This document shows positions 46,718 to 57,567 of a stretch of 64,000 bases of DNA, piece by piece. The position numbers and the translations under genes were made by a program. Below the pieces are notes generated by a model. The model was not told the DNA's origin. It saw nothing but the letters and a program-made list of their open reading frames with translations, and did no database searches. The stretch lies in contig JAHRBS010000007.1 in the NCBI GenBank assembly GCA_024305745.1, positions 1,178,001 through 1,242,000 of the forward strand, written 5' to 3'. Each line of letters starts with the position of its first letter. Positions within the stretch are counted from its first letter, which is position 1. The stretch comes from Polyporus tsugae (Eukaryota > Basidiomycota > Agaricomycetes > Polyporales > Polyporaceae).

Positions 46718-49095
46718 CTACGAACCCCACCTCGGAGCGGAAGAATCGTCGGCAGCGGAGAGCCAGCGAACGAAGGCCCCCATGTCCATCACCTGTCCAT
46801 ACCGGACTGCAGCACTGGCGCTCCGATCTCCAGCACGGGTGGTGATCGCGTTTCCTGCATCATCTGGGGACCCAACCCTCGCCGACGTTCGAAGGTCCCT
46901 CTCTGGCACGTCTTCGTCTTCTTCGGCTGCACGGCTCGAGATGGCGTCCGGCTCCATCGCGACGAACGACTCCATGAGGTTGTGCACGATCCCCTGTTCT
47001 CTAGCCTTCACGCCGCGCAGGGGCAGGTACGGCGGGGGTGGGGACGAGTACTGCAGGGCAGTGATTCCTTCTGTGAAGCCCAGGCACGCGACTATGTCAG
47101 ACACGGGGTGTGAATAGGCACGCATACTTGGTCCTTGAGTCTTTGTTTCATTCGTCCAGCCTTTGAATATTATTGTGCCCACGGCCCGCCCATGCCTTCG
47201 CTGGGATACGCGCCCCCATGAGGCAATGGCAATGCAACTGACAGGTCGAATTGGCGATGCCATGGAACAACTCGTTACCTTCCATGTTGAGAATAGCCCT
47301 CATCCAGCCACTAGTGCGCGCGTCACACAAGTCGAGAGATGGTAGAAGGACAAATGAGGCGGAAGAAGGAAACAAAAACCCAAGGATAGCGATCACGACA
47401 AGGACTCACCGTGATCGCGGCCGACCATCTTCAAATCAAGGCCGTCCGCACCACCATCTCCGAGTCCCTCGCCGGCGTCCAAGCTCAGCGAGATCGCGTC
47501 TGAGCCAATTGCGGCGCCAGCAACTGTGCTAACACCGTTAGTCGACAGCCTGAACTCCGACCGCGGGGCATGGATGATCTGCGGTGGGACAAAAGCAGCT
47601 AAATGAGCACATCCAGGAGAGCATAACGACGCGATAGGAAACGAGCGTGCCAGTCGACGGACGCGCAGGGGAAGGGGGGTACCGGTGCACAGCTCATCTC
47701 ACAACTTATGAAATGGCCGGACGCCCCACGGGGCCCCGTCGCCCCCGGCTTACTGATTCTGAACGCGGGGGAGAAGAAGGGAGGGGGAAGAGTGGAAGCG
47801 AACTCAAAAGAGTGTGTCTGCTGACCATGTGCGACCGGTCGGAGGCGAAGTTGTCGACATAGACGTCCGCAGGGATGACTCTGAAGAGGCTGTGTGTGAT
47901 AGAAAAGGAAAGAAAAGGCCATGAAGACCAAGTCAGTCGCGCGTTCTGCCAGTGGCAGCCTGGGCCCCGGCGAAAGGTCAAGGACGTACCTAAGGAGGCG
48001 ATCGTCGATGCGTGCCTTGAGGTTGTCATTGAGTGCGTACGGGAAGGTGCCAGTGAGGTAGTCTACGGTGTCCGTAAGTGTTCCGAATTGACGAAGGCGT
48101 GCGAGATTGTGTCAAGAGGGTGGCGCAGCGGATGCATTCGTGTCGCTCGTCCAGTTGAGAACACGAGGGTGTGCAAAGCTCATGAAATGACTAAACATGA
48201 ATGTTTCGAGATGGGCGTGTGCTGTGCGGTGGCGTCGCGGTCACGGCGAGTAAAGACGGGGCACCGGGTGGTGGCCCGGCCCGCGGCGAAAATCACGTCG
48301 ACTCTCGAGGACACATGTACACTGCAAAGCGTCGCGGGAACGCCCACGCGACGCGGACATCACGAACGGGATGGTCCATCACTCCAGTCGTGTGCACCAG
48401 GGCACTCCAGGGCATCGTCGAGTCGCACCAAGGCAGAAGTTCAGATGGTGCGGTGAAACAGGGCGTACCTCTCCACGAGCACGGAACGGCTAGCGTCGTG
48501 TCAAAGTCGTACACCCAACCCACGTTGAGATTTTCGACGTGATCGACGCCGACGTCGCGAGGTTTGGGATCACCGTTCTCGAGGTCAATAGGCTGGGCCA
48601 CCGGAGCTTGTACCACGCGAGGGCGGACGTGTGGGGGAGTGTCCCCGTTCCTGCGCAAAAAATTGTCGCTCTGGTGGTCTCCGCTCACGGCTGGTCGTAG
48701 CACGAGGACGACATGGTAATCCCACACAACGACGTTCGGGGCGCGTAACGTTTGAGACCATAGCGCGACCTGTTATTAGTGCAAAGGTGAGAAAACGAGT
48801 CTGCTCTGACCGGGGGTGGCGTAGCGAAACGAGGGGAGGATTATATTGAGACACGGACCGTCTTGCCGCGGTTAGAGATGAACACCACGTAGGTCTCCCA
48901 GGGCCATGCGAGCCCACGGGATGCCTGCGCGTTGGCTTCTGCCAGGAAGGTCTGAACGAGGAGATAGATATTCTCTTCGCAGTAGCACGATGTGTAGACG
49001 CTGTCAGGTGGCAGCGGAGGCGGTAGCGAGATAAGGTTCAAGTCAAAGGTTTGGGGAGGCACACGAGAAGCAGGCAGTAGGTTGGGAGAAGACAT
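46718..49095 (-). CDS. Protein N-terminal glutamine amidohydrolase (NTAQ1)
   Basis: Converts N-terminal Gln to Glu, a step of the Arg/N-degron pathway. Exons 49095-48859, 48769-48469, 48062-47990, 47889-47826, 47578-47410, 47070-46718; 398 residues. Catalytic residues by family alignment: Cys39 in VYTSCYCEENIYLLVQTF, His98 in NVVVWDYHVVLVLR, Asp167 in NVGWVYDFDTTLAVPC. Also SWRDYLTGTFPYALNDN, FRVIPADVYVDNFASDRSHM and, at the end, YGQVMDMGAFVRWLSA. A 60-residue insertion between His and Asp and a long segment before the C-terminal motif make it about twice the animal length. Introns 2 and 5 are 406 and 339 bases, so extra exons or other acceptors are possible. The acceptor of the last exon is the least certain junction. 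Confidence 0.82.
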
Positions 49096-49638
49096 GATGC
49101 GCGATGATGATTGCAGATGTGGAGAGTGCGTATTAGTGGTATGTGAACGAGTCCGAGTGCAGGAGGATGCGTAGATAGCAGATGCAACGATGCAGGATGC
49201 AGTAAGCGACGCCGATACGGAGCAAGAGCCGTCGGTCCCTAGAAAGCCCATTACGCTTCGCGACTATAAACACCATCCCCTATAGTACAACGCCGCCAAT
49301 GCGGCTCTTTGAGTTCCATGCGAGATCGGGAAAATCAATAAGTCCTTCATAAACAGCGGGTGGGAAGCAACGCGCGGTTCGTTCGTCCCCAAGGGCGCCG
49401 CGAAACACAATCGTTCGTGAGCGGCTAATGCGCAAGCGAGGGATCTGCGATGACCATATTCAGCACGAGGGAACGATGACGAAAGGAAGAGGAGAAAAGG
49501 TTCATCGGCCGAGAGGCCAGAACACGGAGGAGACGCGAAGAGCGGAAGGGCAATTGAGATGCCGGGGACGGAGGTGAGGTACTCACCATGGATGGTATAG
49601 AACATCAGAGGGGTATTGGATCGTGAGGCCGTTGTGCA
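49096..49638. other. Intergenic, proline-rich gene to NTAQ1
   Basis: 543 bases between two minus-strand genes; should contain the NTAQ1 promoter. No further gene was recognised. Confidence 0.4.
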
Positions 49639-50064
49639 TCATGACTGTGCCTTGCCTTGCCTGCCCGAGGAGCGGATTGGTACGGGCGCGGGGGCGAGAG
49701 TGACTTGGTCAATGCCCCACTGGGCCTTGCCCTGGAAGGCGTCGGAAAACTTCTTCTTGAGGAGGATGTCCTCAAGGTCGGGCGAGCCGCGCTCTGGGCG
49801 GAAGGGGACGAAGATAGGCTTGGGGGCTGACGAGCGTGGGCTCGTCTTGACTGGTGAGGCGCGCTTTGGCTGAGGTGCGTGCACGGGGGTGGTGGTGAGG
49901 ATGATGGGCCCTTGTGCGGGGGCGTGAGCGGAGGGCAGTGCCTTGGATGAAGGGACGGGGTGAGGGTATTGGGATGGGGCGGCGGGCTTGGGGAGCAGGC
50001 CCGAGTTGTTGGTGAAGGGGTGGGTGGCGAGGGGGTCGAAGGAGGAGAGGACTGAGTTGGACAT
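49639..50064 (-). CDS. Small Pro/Ser-rich protein, unknown function
   Basis: Not recognised. Single open frame of 141 residues from the ATG at 50064 (MSNSVLSSFDPLATHPFTNN). The first 90 residues are Pro/Ala/Ser-rich and basic (QPKRASPVKTSPRSSAPKPI). The C-terminal part has an ordered-looking stretch FRPERGSPDLEDILLKKKFS followed by DAFQGKAQWGIDQVTL, which resembles a short docking motif. It ends GRQGKAQS. Spliced forms joining downstream sequence (a GTGAGT donor at about 49590) are possible. Real-gene status rests on coding-like composition and a good start context. Confidence 0.5.
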   Translation of the reverse strand: MSNSVLSSFDPLATHPFTNNSGLLPKPAAPSQYPHPVPSSKALPSAHAPAQGPIILTTTPVHAPQPKRASPVKTSPRSSAPKPIFVPFRPERGSPDLEDILLKKKFSDAFQGKAQWGIDQVTLAPAPVPIRSSGRQGKAQS

Positions 50065-52900
50065 GGCGGTGGTTAGGACGCGAGGTGCGGAGAGTGGCAG
50101 TAGAGGAGGGAGGCTCTGAATGTAGGAAGACGAGGAGGGCGAGTATGAACGGAAGGGGGAGAGGGAGGGGAGTATTTATGGTGGTCGGATGAAGTAAGAG
50201 ACAAGTTGGGAGGCAGAAAGGCATCCCAGCTGGCGAGAACCGAGATGGGGAGCAGCATGGATTCCGATGTGGCTCGTCTGTCCGACAGAGCGGGCAGAGT
50301 CGAGGACCGGGAAAACCGCGGCAGTCGCGAGCTCCCTCAGTCACATGTGTTTCCTCCCTCCGCATCCGTCTATCGGGGCCCGACAGTCTGTCCCCATCTG
50401 TCCGCCTCCTTCCCCCCACCCACTCGGCAGTTGCCATATAATAATTACTTACATATTGGCGATCTGTCCGATCGGAATCTGGGCGCCATCTCCTACGCCC
50501 AAAGTCCTTCTGAGTCAACTCCATATCCAAAGTCCACACCCGGATATCTGGCCTATGTATGGCCCTTGTCTTTCTCCTCCCACCCATCTTTACCCACCAT
50601 CCTGGTATGTAATCTCCCAGGTTTCGCCGACCACCCTCGTTATATCCTCCGGACACGCAGATAATGCGCCGTGAATCTTCCAATTGAGGACCGACAAGTA
50701 CCTCGTGTCAGCGCTTCCAGCGGGTGTTCCTGCCCCACATTGTCCCCCTGCCTCGCCCTTGCGACAGAACTATGAGATTCTTGCCTTCTGTGCGCCCGCG
50801 TCTTACGGAAATTGCACGTCGTTAGAATGCGCGGAACCCAATACCTAGACGACGTGGCGAGGTTTCCTACCCTTCAGGAGGGCTCGTGCCCCAGAGCTTT
50901 CGTAACTTCACTCATATAGCGAGCCGTATAACGTTCATGAGTTTCGAATACCACATCGGGATGGACGCGTAGAAAAACATGGCTCACTGGCCCCAAATGT
51001 CCCGTCCTTGGCATGCGTTGTCGATGATCCCGCTCGAGAACGCGTGTTATGCGAGCTGGTGGTCGTAGGATCCGAGCCATGCGTTGAGGTAATGGCTATT
51101 GTAGCGCCCTCTGACGATGCGGGGACCCGACGGTGAATAGCAACGCTCCTTGACGCTCTCCCTCTCACGGCCTTTTGCCTGCAGACGCCCCGGGTTTCTG
51201 GGTAGGTGTTCCGAATGAAAGAAGCTTGTAGGTAAACTCGAAGCAGTAGCGCGGCTGACATTCCAGACACGCCGCCGTCAGGTGGACATACAGGGCGTGT
51301 AGTCTCGTAAACGGACGGACCAAGGGGCCGCATGTATGAGAAAAACCACCTTGCGGGGACGCATCCGACGGGCTCTTGCTCGGTTGTTTCCCCACCTCTT
51401 CCCCGCTCGACTATCGTCCGATTTTTCTTTTTCTGGGGCAACGTCATGATACCCGTCTTGGCTCACAACTATAACGGCAGGAAGACGTCAGATAGCCACA
51501 TCCGAGCTTCGAAGCCTTCTGTGAGTCGCATTCCGAGCCGATGTTCCGAACGCGCGCACAGGGTGCCTGCTTGTGTGGGGCTCTGCAACGTCAACGGTAC
51601 CCTCGGACAATTCTCCTGTCCCTCACCGCCCTCGACGTCGTGAAATGGGACCTGATCATGGATGCTGGCTTGCTCGACAGCTTCCTTCCGTCATTGGCTC
51701 CATGTCGCTCTATCAACGACTCGACGGACTCGACGGTTTCCGGGGAGAGGTCCGATTAATATTGGGTTCAACCCGAGGTGATGATAGAGAAGCGGTGGTT
51801 AAGGTATGTGTCGCAGACATTCCTGTCTCCAGATTTGCTGGGGCTCACGATTGACTCCTCCAGGTCTCATCAAAAACGAGGGTGATCCATGGTCTGTACG
51901 AATCGAGCACGATTTCGTGCTCGTTCATCCGTCACCACCGGTCGAACTGAGGAGCGCGGAATGCCGCCTGTCCGCAGTCCCGCGCACCGTGATAACATGG
52001 CTGGCGACACAAGACCACACCCGCCACAACATCGAAGCACTTGATATCGTCTAGAGCATCTCGGCATCCAACACATCCCCCGATCACCCTATGCTCGAGG
52101 GTCCAGAGCTCGAAGATCGAGGTCTATTGTGCCCAGGGACGCGGCGCGCACACCCTGGACGTCATGCCCAAGGCGATTTGGAACCCCGGAATCGTCGATA
52201 CACTGCACGCACCGAATAGAATTCGAATTACGGCCCCGCCGCCCGCGTCCTGGTGCTGCATTTCCATCGCGCGACTTTCTTTCAGGCTTCCGCCGGTCCC
52301 CGCGCATCACATCGCAATTCGAGGGCCCGATCAGGTTTCGCGCGACCGGCGACGGCGTTAAGGCGTTAAGGGCGCGGCACAGGGGGGACTGAGGGGGACT
52401 GGCGAGGATCTTCGGCGGACGCGTGGGGGGCGGTGGGGTTCGAATGATGTGCGCTGCCGGGTTTGGTGCGATCCTCCTTCTGTTCTTCTTGGGGTGGATA
52501 CCGGGTCTCGACCTCCTGTCGTAACCATTTGCGTCATAGGTATGTACGGGCGGAGTTGTGAAGTGCTCGTAGCGTTAGTAGTGCGTGAACACTGCAGACG
52601 TGCCAGTACCGACGATGGGAGGCCTGGTACTAGTGCTTGTTTTTCGGGACATCTGTGTTTCGATTTGGTGTTACTGTTGTGTTTGTTTCCAATGTCAATA
52701 ACAAACTCGTAGAACCTAAGAAGCCGGGCCCGAGTGCAGAGCTCTCAGCTATCGATCTGCGGACTGAGGCAGTTGGAGATTAGATAAGGATGAACTACGG
52801 GCGTCTATACAATCTCCCACCCATGGACGCGCGCTTCCAGAATTTTTGACGACTCGCTTGAATCGACGCGCCTGGAGGACAGAGGCTTGCAGCCACCGCC
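50065..52900. other. 2.8 kb region without a recognised gene
   Basis: No family-like exon chain, RNA gene or transposon ends were found. Plus-strand stretches near 51640-51800 (ALDVVKWDLIMDAGLLDSFL; LDGFRGEVRLILGSTRGDD) are coding-like but isolated. The left end holds the promoter of the 50064 gene and the right end that of POL5. Confidence 0.4.
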
Positions 52901-55900
52901 ATGTCTACCACTCTTCCTCTCTTCTGGCATCTCTCCTCAGCTAGCAAGAAGGAACGTATAGATGCCTCTGTGAAGCTTGTCGCCGCTCTTGAGCACTTTC
53001 AGTCGAACTTCGTGCCAAAAGAGTCTCCGGAAACGTCTGAGGATGAGGATGAGGATGAGGGCGGGGACATCAAGAAGCTAGACGCTTTCAACGCGCAGGA
53101 CGTGTCATACTCTTTGCGGAGGCTGATTCGTGGGCTGGCGAGTCCGAGGGAGAGCAGCAGGCTTGGCTTTGCGGTTGCCTTGACTGAGGTGCGTACAACG
53201 TCCCACTCTGCATATATACCGTGGATTGAGCACCCCTACCTGTCTAGCTCTTGTCCCGTTTAGACACTGTGACATGCTCGCAGATTGTCCAGCTCATCCT
53301 GGACTCGTCCAAAACTCAGGGCTCTATGACCGGCCAGGAAGAACGCGACGTTTTCTTCGCCCGCTTGTTCGGTCTCACCTCCGTCATTCAGTCTGGTCTC
53401 CTCCTCCGCGACACCACCCTGCCGTCCTCGTCCACTGTCGCTTCGGACGCTGCCAGCTTCAAGGAAGTGCTCGACCAGCTGCTCGAGCTCGGAGAGAAGA
53501 AGTCCTGGTTGCGTGAGAGCGTATGGTGCTCCATATGCTTCGCTGCCGACGCCCTCTCCGCGTCGGAAGTCTCTTGGAAGGACGACGCTCTGGACGCGAC
53601 GGTGGCCGCAGTATACTCGGATGCCAAGACGTGGACACCTGAGAAACTCGCCCTCACGCTCAAGCTCCAAGCGGCCTGCCCGTCTCGAGACTGGAAGCAA
53701 CTGTTATCGCCGACGTTCAAGAATCCTGAGCTCCTTAGCACGGGGAATCTCGGCGCCATCGCGCGGATACTCAAGGTACCATCCTATTGGAGTATTGCCG
53801 CGTTGTCCCCTGCAGATCATCTAACCCGATGTCTTTACCCCAGGAATCAGACGCGGATGAAGATGAGGAGACAGATATCCCGAAATCTGGATCGTGGAAG
53901 CCGCAGATTCACTTTGTCTGGGACACCCTCCTGGATCAGGTCCTATCCCAGTCACCTCAGTCGGGGGAGCGCTTACCCAAAGGGTCTTTCCCAGATTTTT
54001 TCCGGATCGTCGTCGATGGTTTGTCTCTTTCGTCTGGCTCCCCCATATCTTCTGCGCTTCTTTCGCGTAAAAGTTCTTCGGCAAGGCTAATGCTTGAATC
54101 GGCATTTCCCAGAATCGCTGTTCGCGTCAACGTCCTCCCCGGAGCGCAAGTACTGGGGCTTCCAGGTGTTCCAGAAGGCGCTGCCGCGCGTGAGCGCAGA
54201 CGACATGCCTATGCTTTTCACCAAGAACTTTATGCGCTCGTGGATCAACCACCTGTCGAACAGCGACCGGTATCTCCACAAGGCCGCCAGGCAAGTGGTA
54301 CGTGCCGTGCATTGACTATCAGCAATGCGCACGATTCATCTCCGCTGCAGGCAACGGACGTCCAGAATGTCGTAAAAAGCAACCCCACCATCGGGTTTTC
54401 GCTGATCCTGCAGCTCACGGGTGTCCACGGGAGCCGCCAGTTCGACAGGCTCACAAAGACGAAGACGGTTGAGGCGATTCTGACGTCAATGGACGACGCG
54501 GGTATCCAGAGCTACATTGCTTACCTGCTCAAGCAGGTCGACGAAGAGCCGTCGGCTTCTGTGGAGTACGTGCAACAAAATTTTCACGCTATCGCAAAGT
54601 ACCAAAACGGAAGCGCTGATCCCCCTCGTGTCTTCCCATTTGGCTATTCTCGTGGCCTCATAGCACGGAAACAGATTTCCAGGCTGTGAACACGCGCCGC
54701 GCATGGATCATTGACCAGCTTGCTGCGCTCGTCCGCAACGGGGCGATTCCCAAGAGCGACGCGTGGATACAGACGATCCTGGACTGGCTCGCAGTCCACG
54801 GCCTGTTCATCATCACGAAGAAGGCGGAGAAGAGTGCTATTTCCGCGGTAAGCCATAGCTCGGTGCAGTCCACGCCTCACCGTCCTTTCCGCTTCTTTTC
54901 CTGTCCTTCCCTGCCCTTGCCTCGCGCCACCGCCTGTGGCGCCGGTGCGAAGCCTCTCGTTCTCGCTCTCGCCAACTTTATCCCTGCGCGTTTGTGGAAG
55001 CATTGCGAGTACTGACCCCGGCCGTGCCCCTTAGCTGCGCTGTGTTCCCAGCCCCGCGTTTTCGGAAGAATTGCGGAGGAACTGTCGCGAGCGGTTGCTT
55101 GCGTGCTTGGCGGACCTCACTGTGCAGACTACTCTTATCAAAGGTATGTTTCTTTTGTTCCAGGCGATGTTCATGGGTGCGAGGATCCTGATACGAAGGA
55201 GCAGAGGACACGAAGTCATCCAAGGTTGCCGCCGTCGCATCTGATGGGCGGTTCTGGGTGTCGAGAGTGCTGTCGACCATCGAACAGCTCGAGAAGGACA
55301 CCAAGCATGTCAAGCCACTGTCTGAGCTGGACGAGGAGGAAGTCGAGCAGCGCCAGAAGCTTCACGAGATTCTGGCGCGCCTGAAGGACGTGAGTTAACC
55401 CAATTCAAATTCTTGCAAAAGCAGTTCGAAGGCTCACCTATTTTCGCGACAGGCTCCCGAAGACCGTCGGGAAGCTGCACGCGGTGTGGAACTCTTGCTC
55501 TCGGCAACAGTTCTGCACGCCTATTGTGCGGAAGAGGACGACGCAGATCCTGAACCTCTCGAGGTGAGTCTATGCCTGCGTATCGGTATCGCCCGTTGCT
55601 CACACCGATCTCATCGCTCGCCTCCGTCGCGATCGGTTCTCGCTCTGTTCTATAGAATTGCCTCGACGGGGCCTCGCGGATGTTCCCTGCGGAGACCAAG
55701 AAGGGCAAGAAGGGCCGCAAGTCCTCAGGGGCGCCTGGGGAAGACAAGGGAAAGGAGAAGGAGGTTCCCGAGCCGGTCGACGTGCTCGTCGACACCATTA
55801 TCGGCTTCCTCGAGAAGGGCACCGCATACATGCGGGCCGTGGCGAATCAAGTCTTTGCCCTCCTTGCTGGCGCTGTGCAAGCGAGCACGATTGATCTTAT

Positions 55901-57544
55901 TCTCACTGTGAGTGTTTTGTGACTACGTTCTTGCCTTGTCGACCTGTCATTCTAATGGCTTATCTCCGTTGCGATGGATCTTATTCACAGCAATTGGAGC
56001 GCCGCGATCCGGACGAGCTCGTCGCCGACGAGGATGAGGATGTCGAGATGGACGACGAAGAGGAAGATGAAGATGAAGAGGGGGACGAGTCAGGCGAGTC
56101 ATCGTCATCATCCTCAGCTGAGGAGGACGAAGACGAGGACGGTGATGAGGAGGCGAACCTGGAGCTCCGGCGTAAGATCGAGGAAGCTCTGCGGGTGAAT
56201 GGGATCTCAGCGGCGACGGGCGACTCGGACTCCGAATCGGAGGAAGAGCTTATGGACGATGAGCAGATGCTCGCTATCGACGAGCAGCTCTCCGCGGCCT
56301 TCAAGGCGCGTGCCACCGAGAAGAGGCACGGAAAAGGCAAGTGACTTTGGCGTCGACCTGCATTCACCCTAGGTCGATCGCTCGTTGCTAACATGTGATT
56401 GTTCTGCTTGACGACAGACGTTGATGCACAGAGGGAGGCGACGCACTTCAAGAATCGCGTGCTCGACCTAATTGACATTTTCGTCAAGAAGCACCCCGCC
56501 AACCCCTTGATCGTCCGCCTCATCTTCCCCCTTGTGGAGCTGATTGTCAGCACCGGCCCCGACGAAAAACAGCTGTCCGACAAAGCAACGGGTATCCTTC
56601 GCAACCGGATCGGCAAGTCTAAGGAGTCCCCCAGCGGGGTCTCCAAAGAGGACGCGGCGAAGACCCTCGAGGAGCTCCACATCCTCGCCAGGAAAGCGTC
56701 AACCCCCGATGTGCTTGCCACTCTGAACCAGTGCAGCCTGTACCTATCTAAGGTCTTGCTACATGCGGAAGAGATTGCACCCGTTTTGAGTGTCTATCGG
56801 GAGTCTTTGCACGATTTCGTCGCGCGCAAGGCCTCGAAGCTCAGCACGGCGTTTTTCGATGACTTCGTGAAGAGACATGCACAGGCTGCATGGGATATCC
56901 GTGACGATCTCGTCAAGGCGTCTGGTGAGGCTCTGAATGGTTACAGACAAGCGCAAGTGTTCCACTTGGTCCAGACGCTAGTCAACCAGCTGCAAGCTCT
57001 GGTAAGGTTTCCCACGACCGACCAACCTAACCCAAACTAACATCTCAAACAGGGCAACAAAAAGGCGGAGGTCCTCGCGTTCATGCCATCATTACGCAAG
57101 GCCATCCTCAACACGATCTCCAAAGCGTGCAGTGACGAATCGACGACGCTCCAGCCTGCGCACGTCAAGGACATCCTCAAACTCGCCCTGGTTGCTGTCC
57201 GTCAAACGAAACGTGCTGCCGAAAATACAGACGAGCTCTCTACCGTCTGGCAGCCATCGAAATGGACTGAGCTCTCGAAAACGCTCGCTTCCAACGACCG
57301 TTTCAAGGCGTCCGTCGGCCTCCAAGCAATGTGCAAGCAGATCGTTAAGCTTCTACAGGAAAGCAGTACAGCAGGGTCGAAAGCAAGAGCAGCAGACAAA
57401 GCAAAAAACAAGGAGAAGGAGAAGACAGCGAGTGCAACGAAGCGGAAAGCGGCAGATGGGGAAGAAGAGGATGGGGATGAGGAGGTCGCCGACGGGCGGA
57501 AGAAGGCGAAGCACAAAAAGGCACGGAAAGCCAAGCTCAGTTAG
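52901..57544 (+). CDS. POL5: Pol5/MYBBP1A (DNA polymerase phi) ribosome-biogenesis protein
   Basis: Nucleolar HEAT-repeat-like protein needed for rRNA production, despite its historical polymerase name. Thirteen exons: 52901-53188, 53284-53775, 53844-54018, 54113-54297, 54351-54565, 54664-54847, 55035-55143, 55205-55389, 55453-55563, 55656-55907, 55991-56336, 56418-57001, 57053-57544; 1205 residues. Family blocks: LPLFWHLSSASKKERIDASV, SYSLRRLIRGLASPRESSRL, KYWGFQVFQKALPRVSADDM, FTKNFMRSWINHLSNSDRYL, ARRAWII-type NTRRAWIIDQLAALVRNGAI, then an acidic run of Asp/Glu/Ser (about 56020-56140). A Lys-rich tail (RKKAKHKKARKAKLS) suits nucleolar targeting. Exon 6 was fixed by the acceptor at 54662-54663 (DTETDFQAVNTRRAW). 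The intron after 56336 starts with GC, not GT. Confidence 0.93.
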
Positions 57545-57567
57545 ATACGTCCATGCCCATGTCCATG

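Noticed and set aside
51640..52060. Possible small plus-strand gene
   Set aside because: Coding-like pieces could not be joined in phase to a start and stop and match no family known to me.
54566..54674. POL5 exon 6 starting after the AG at 54674
   Set aside because: It is out of phase with exon 5. The AG at 54663 keeps the frame and gives DTETDFQAVNTRRAW.
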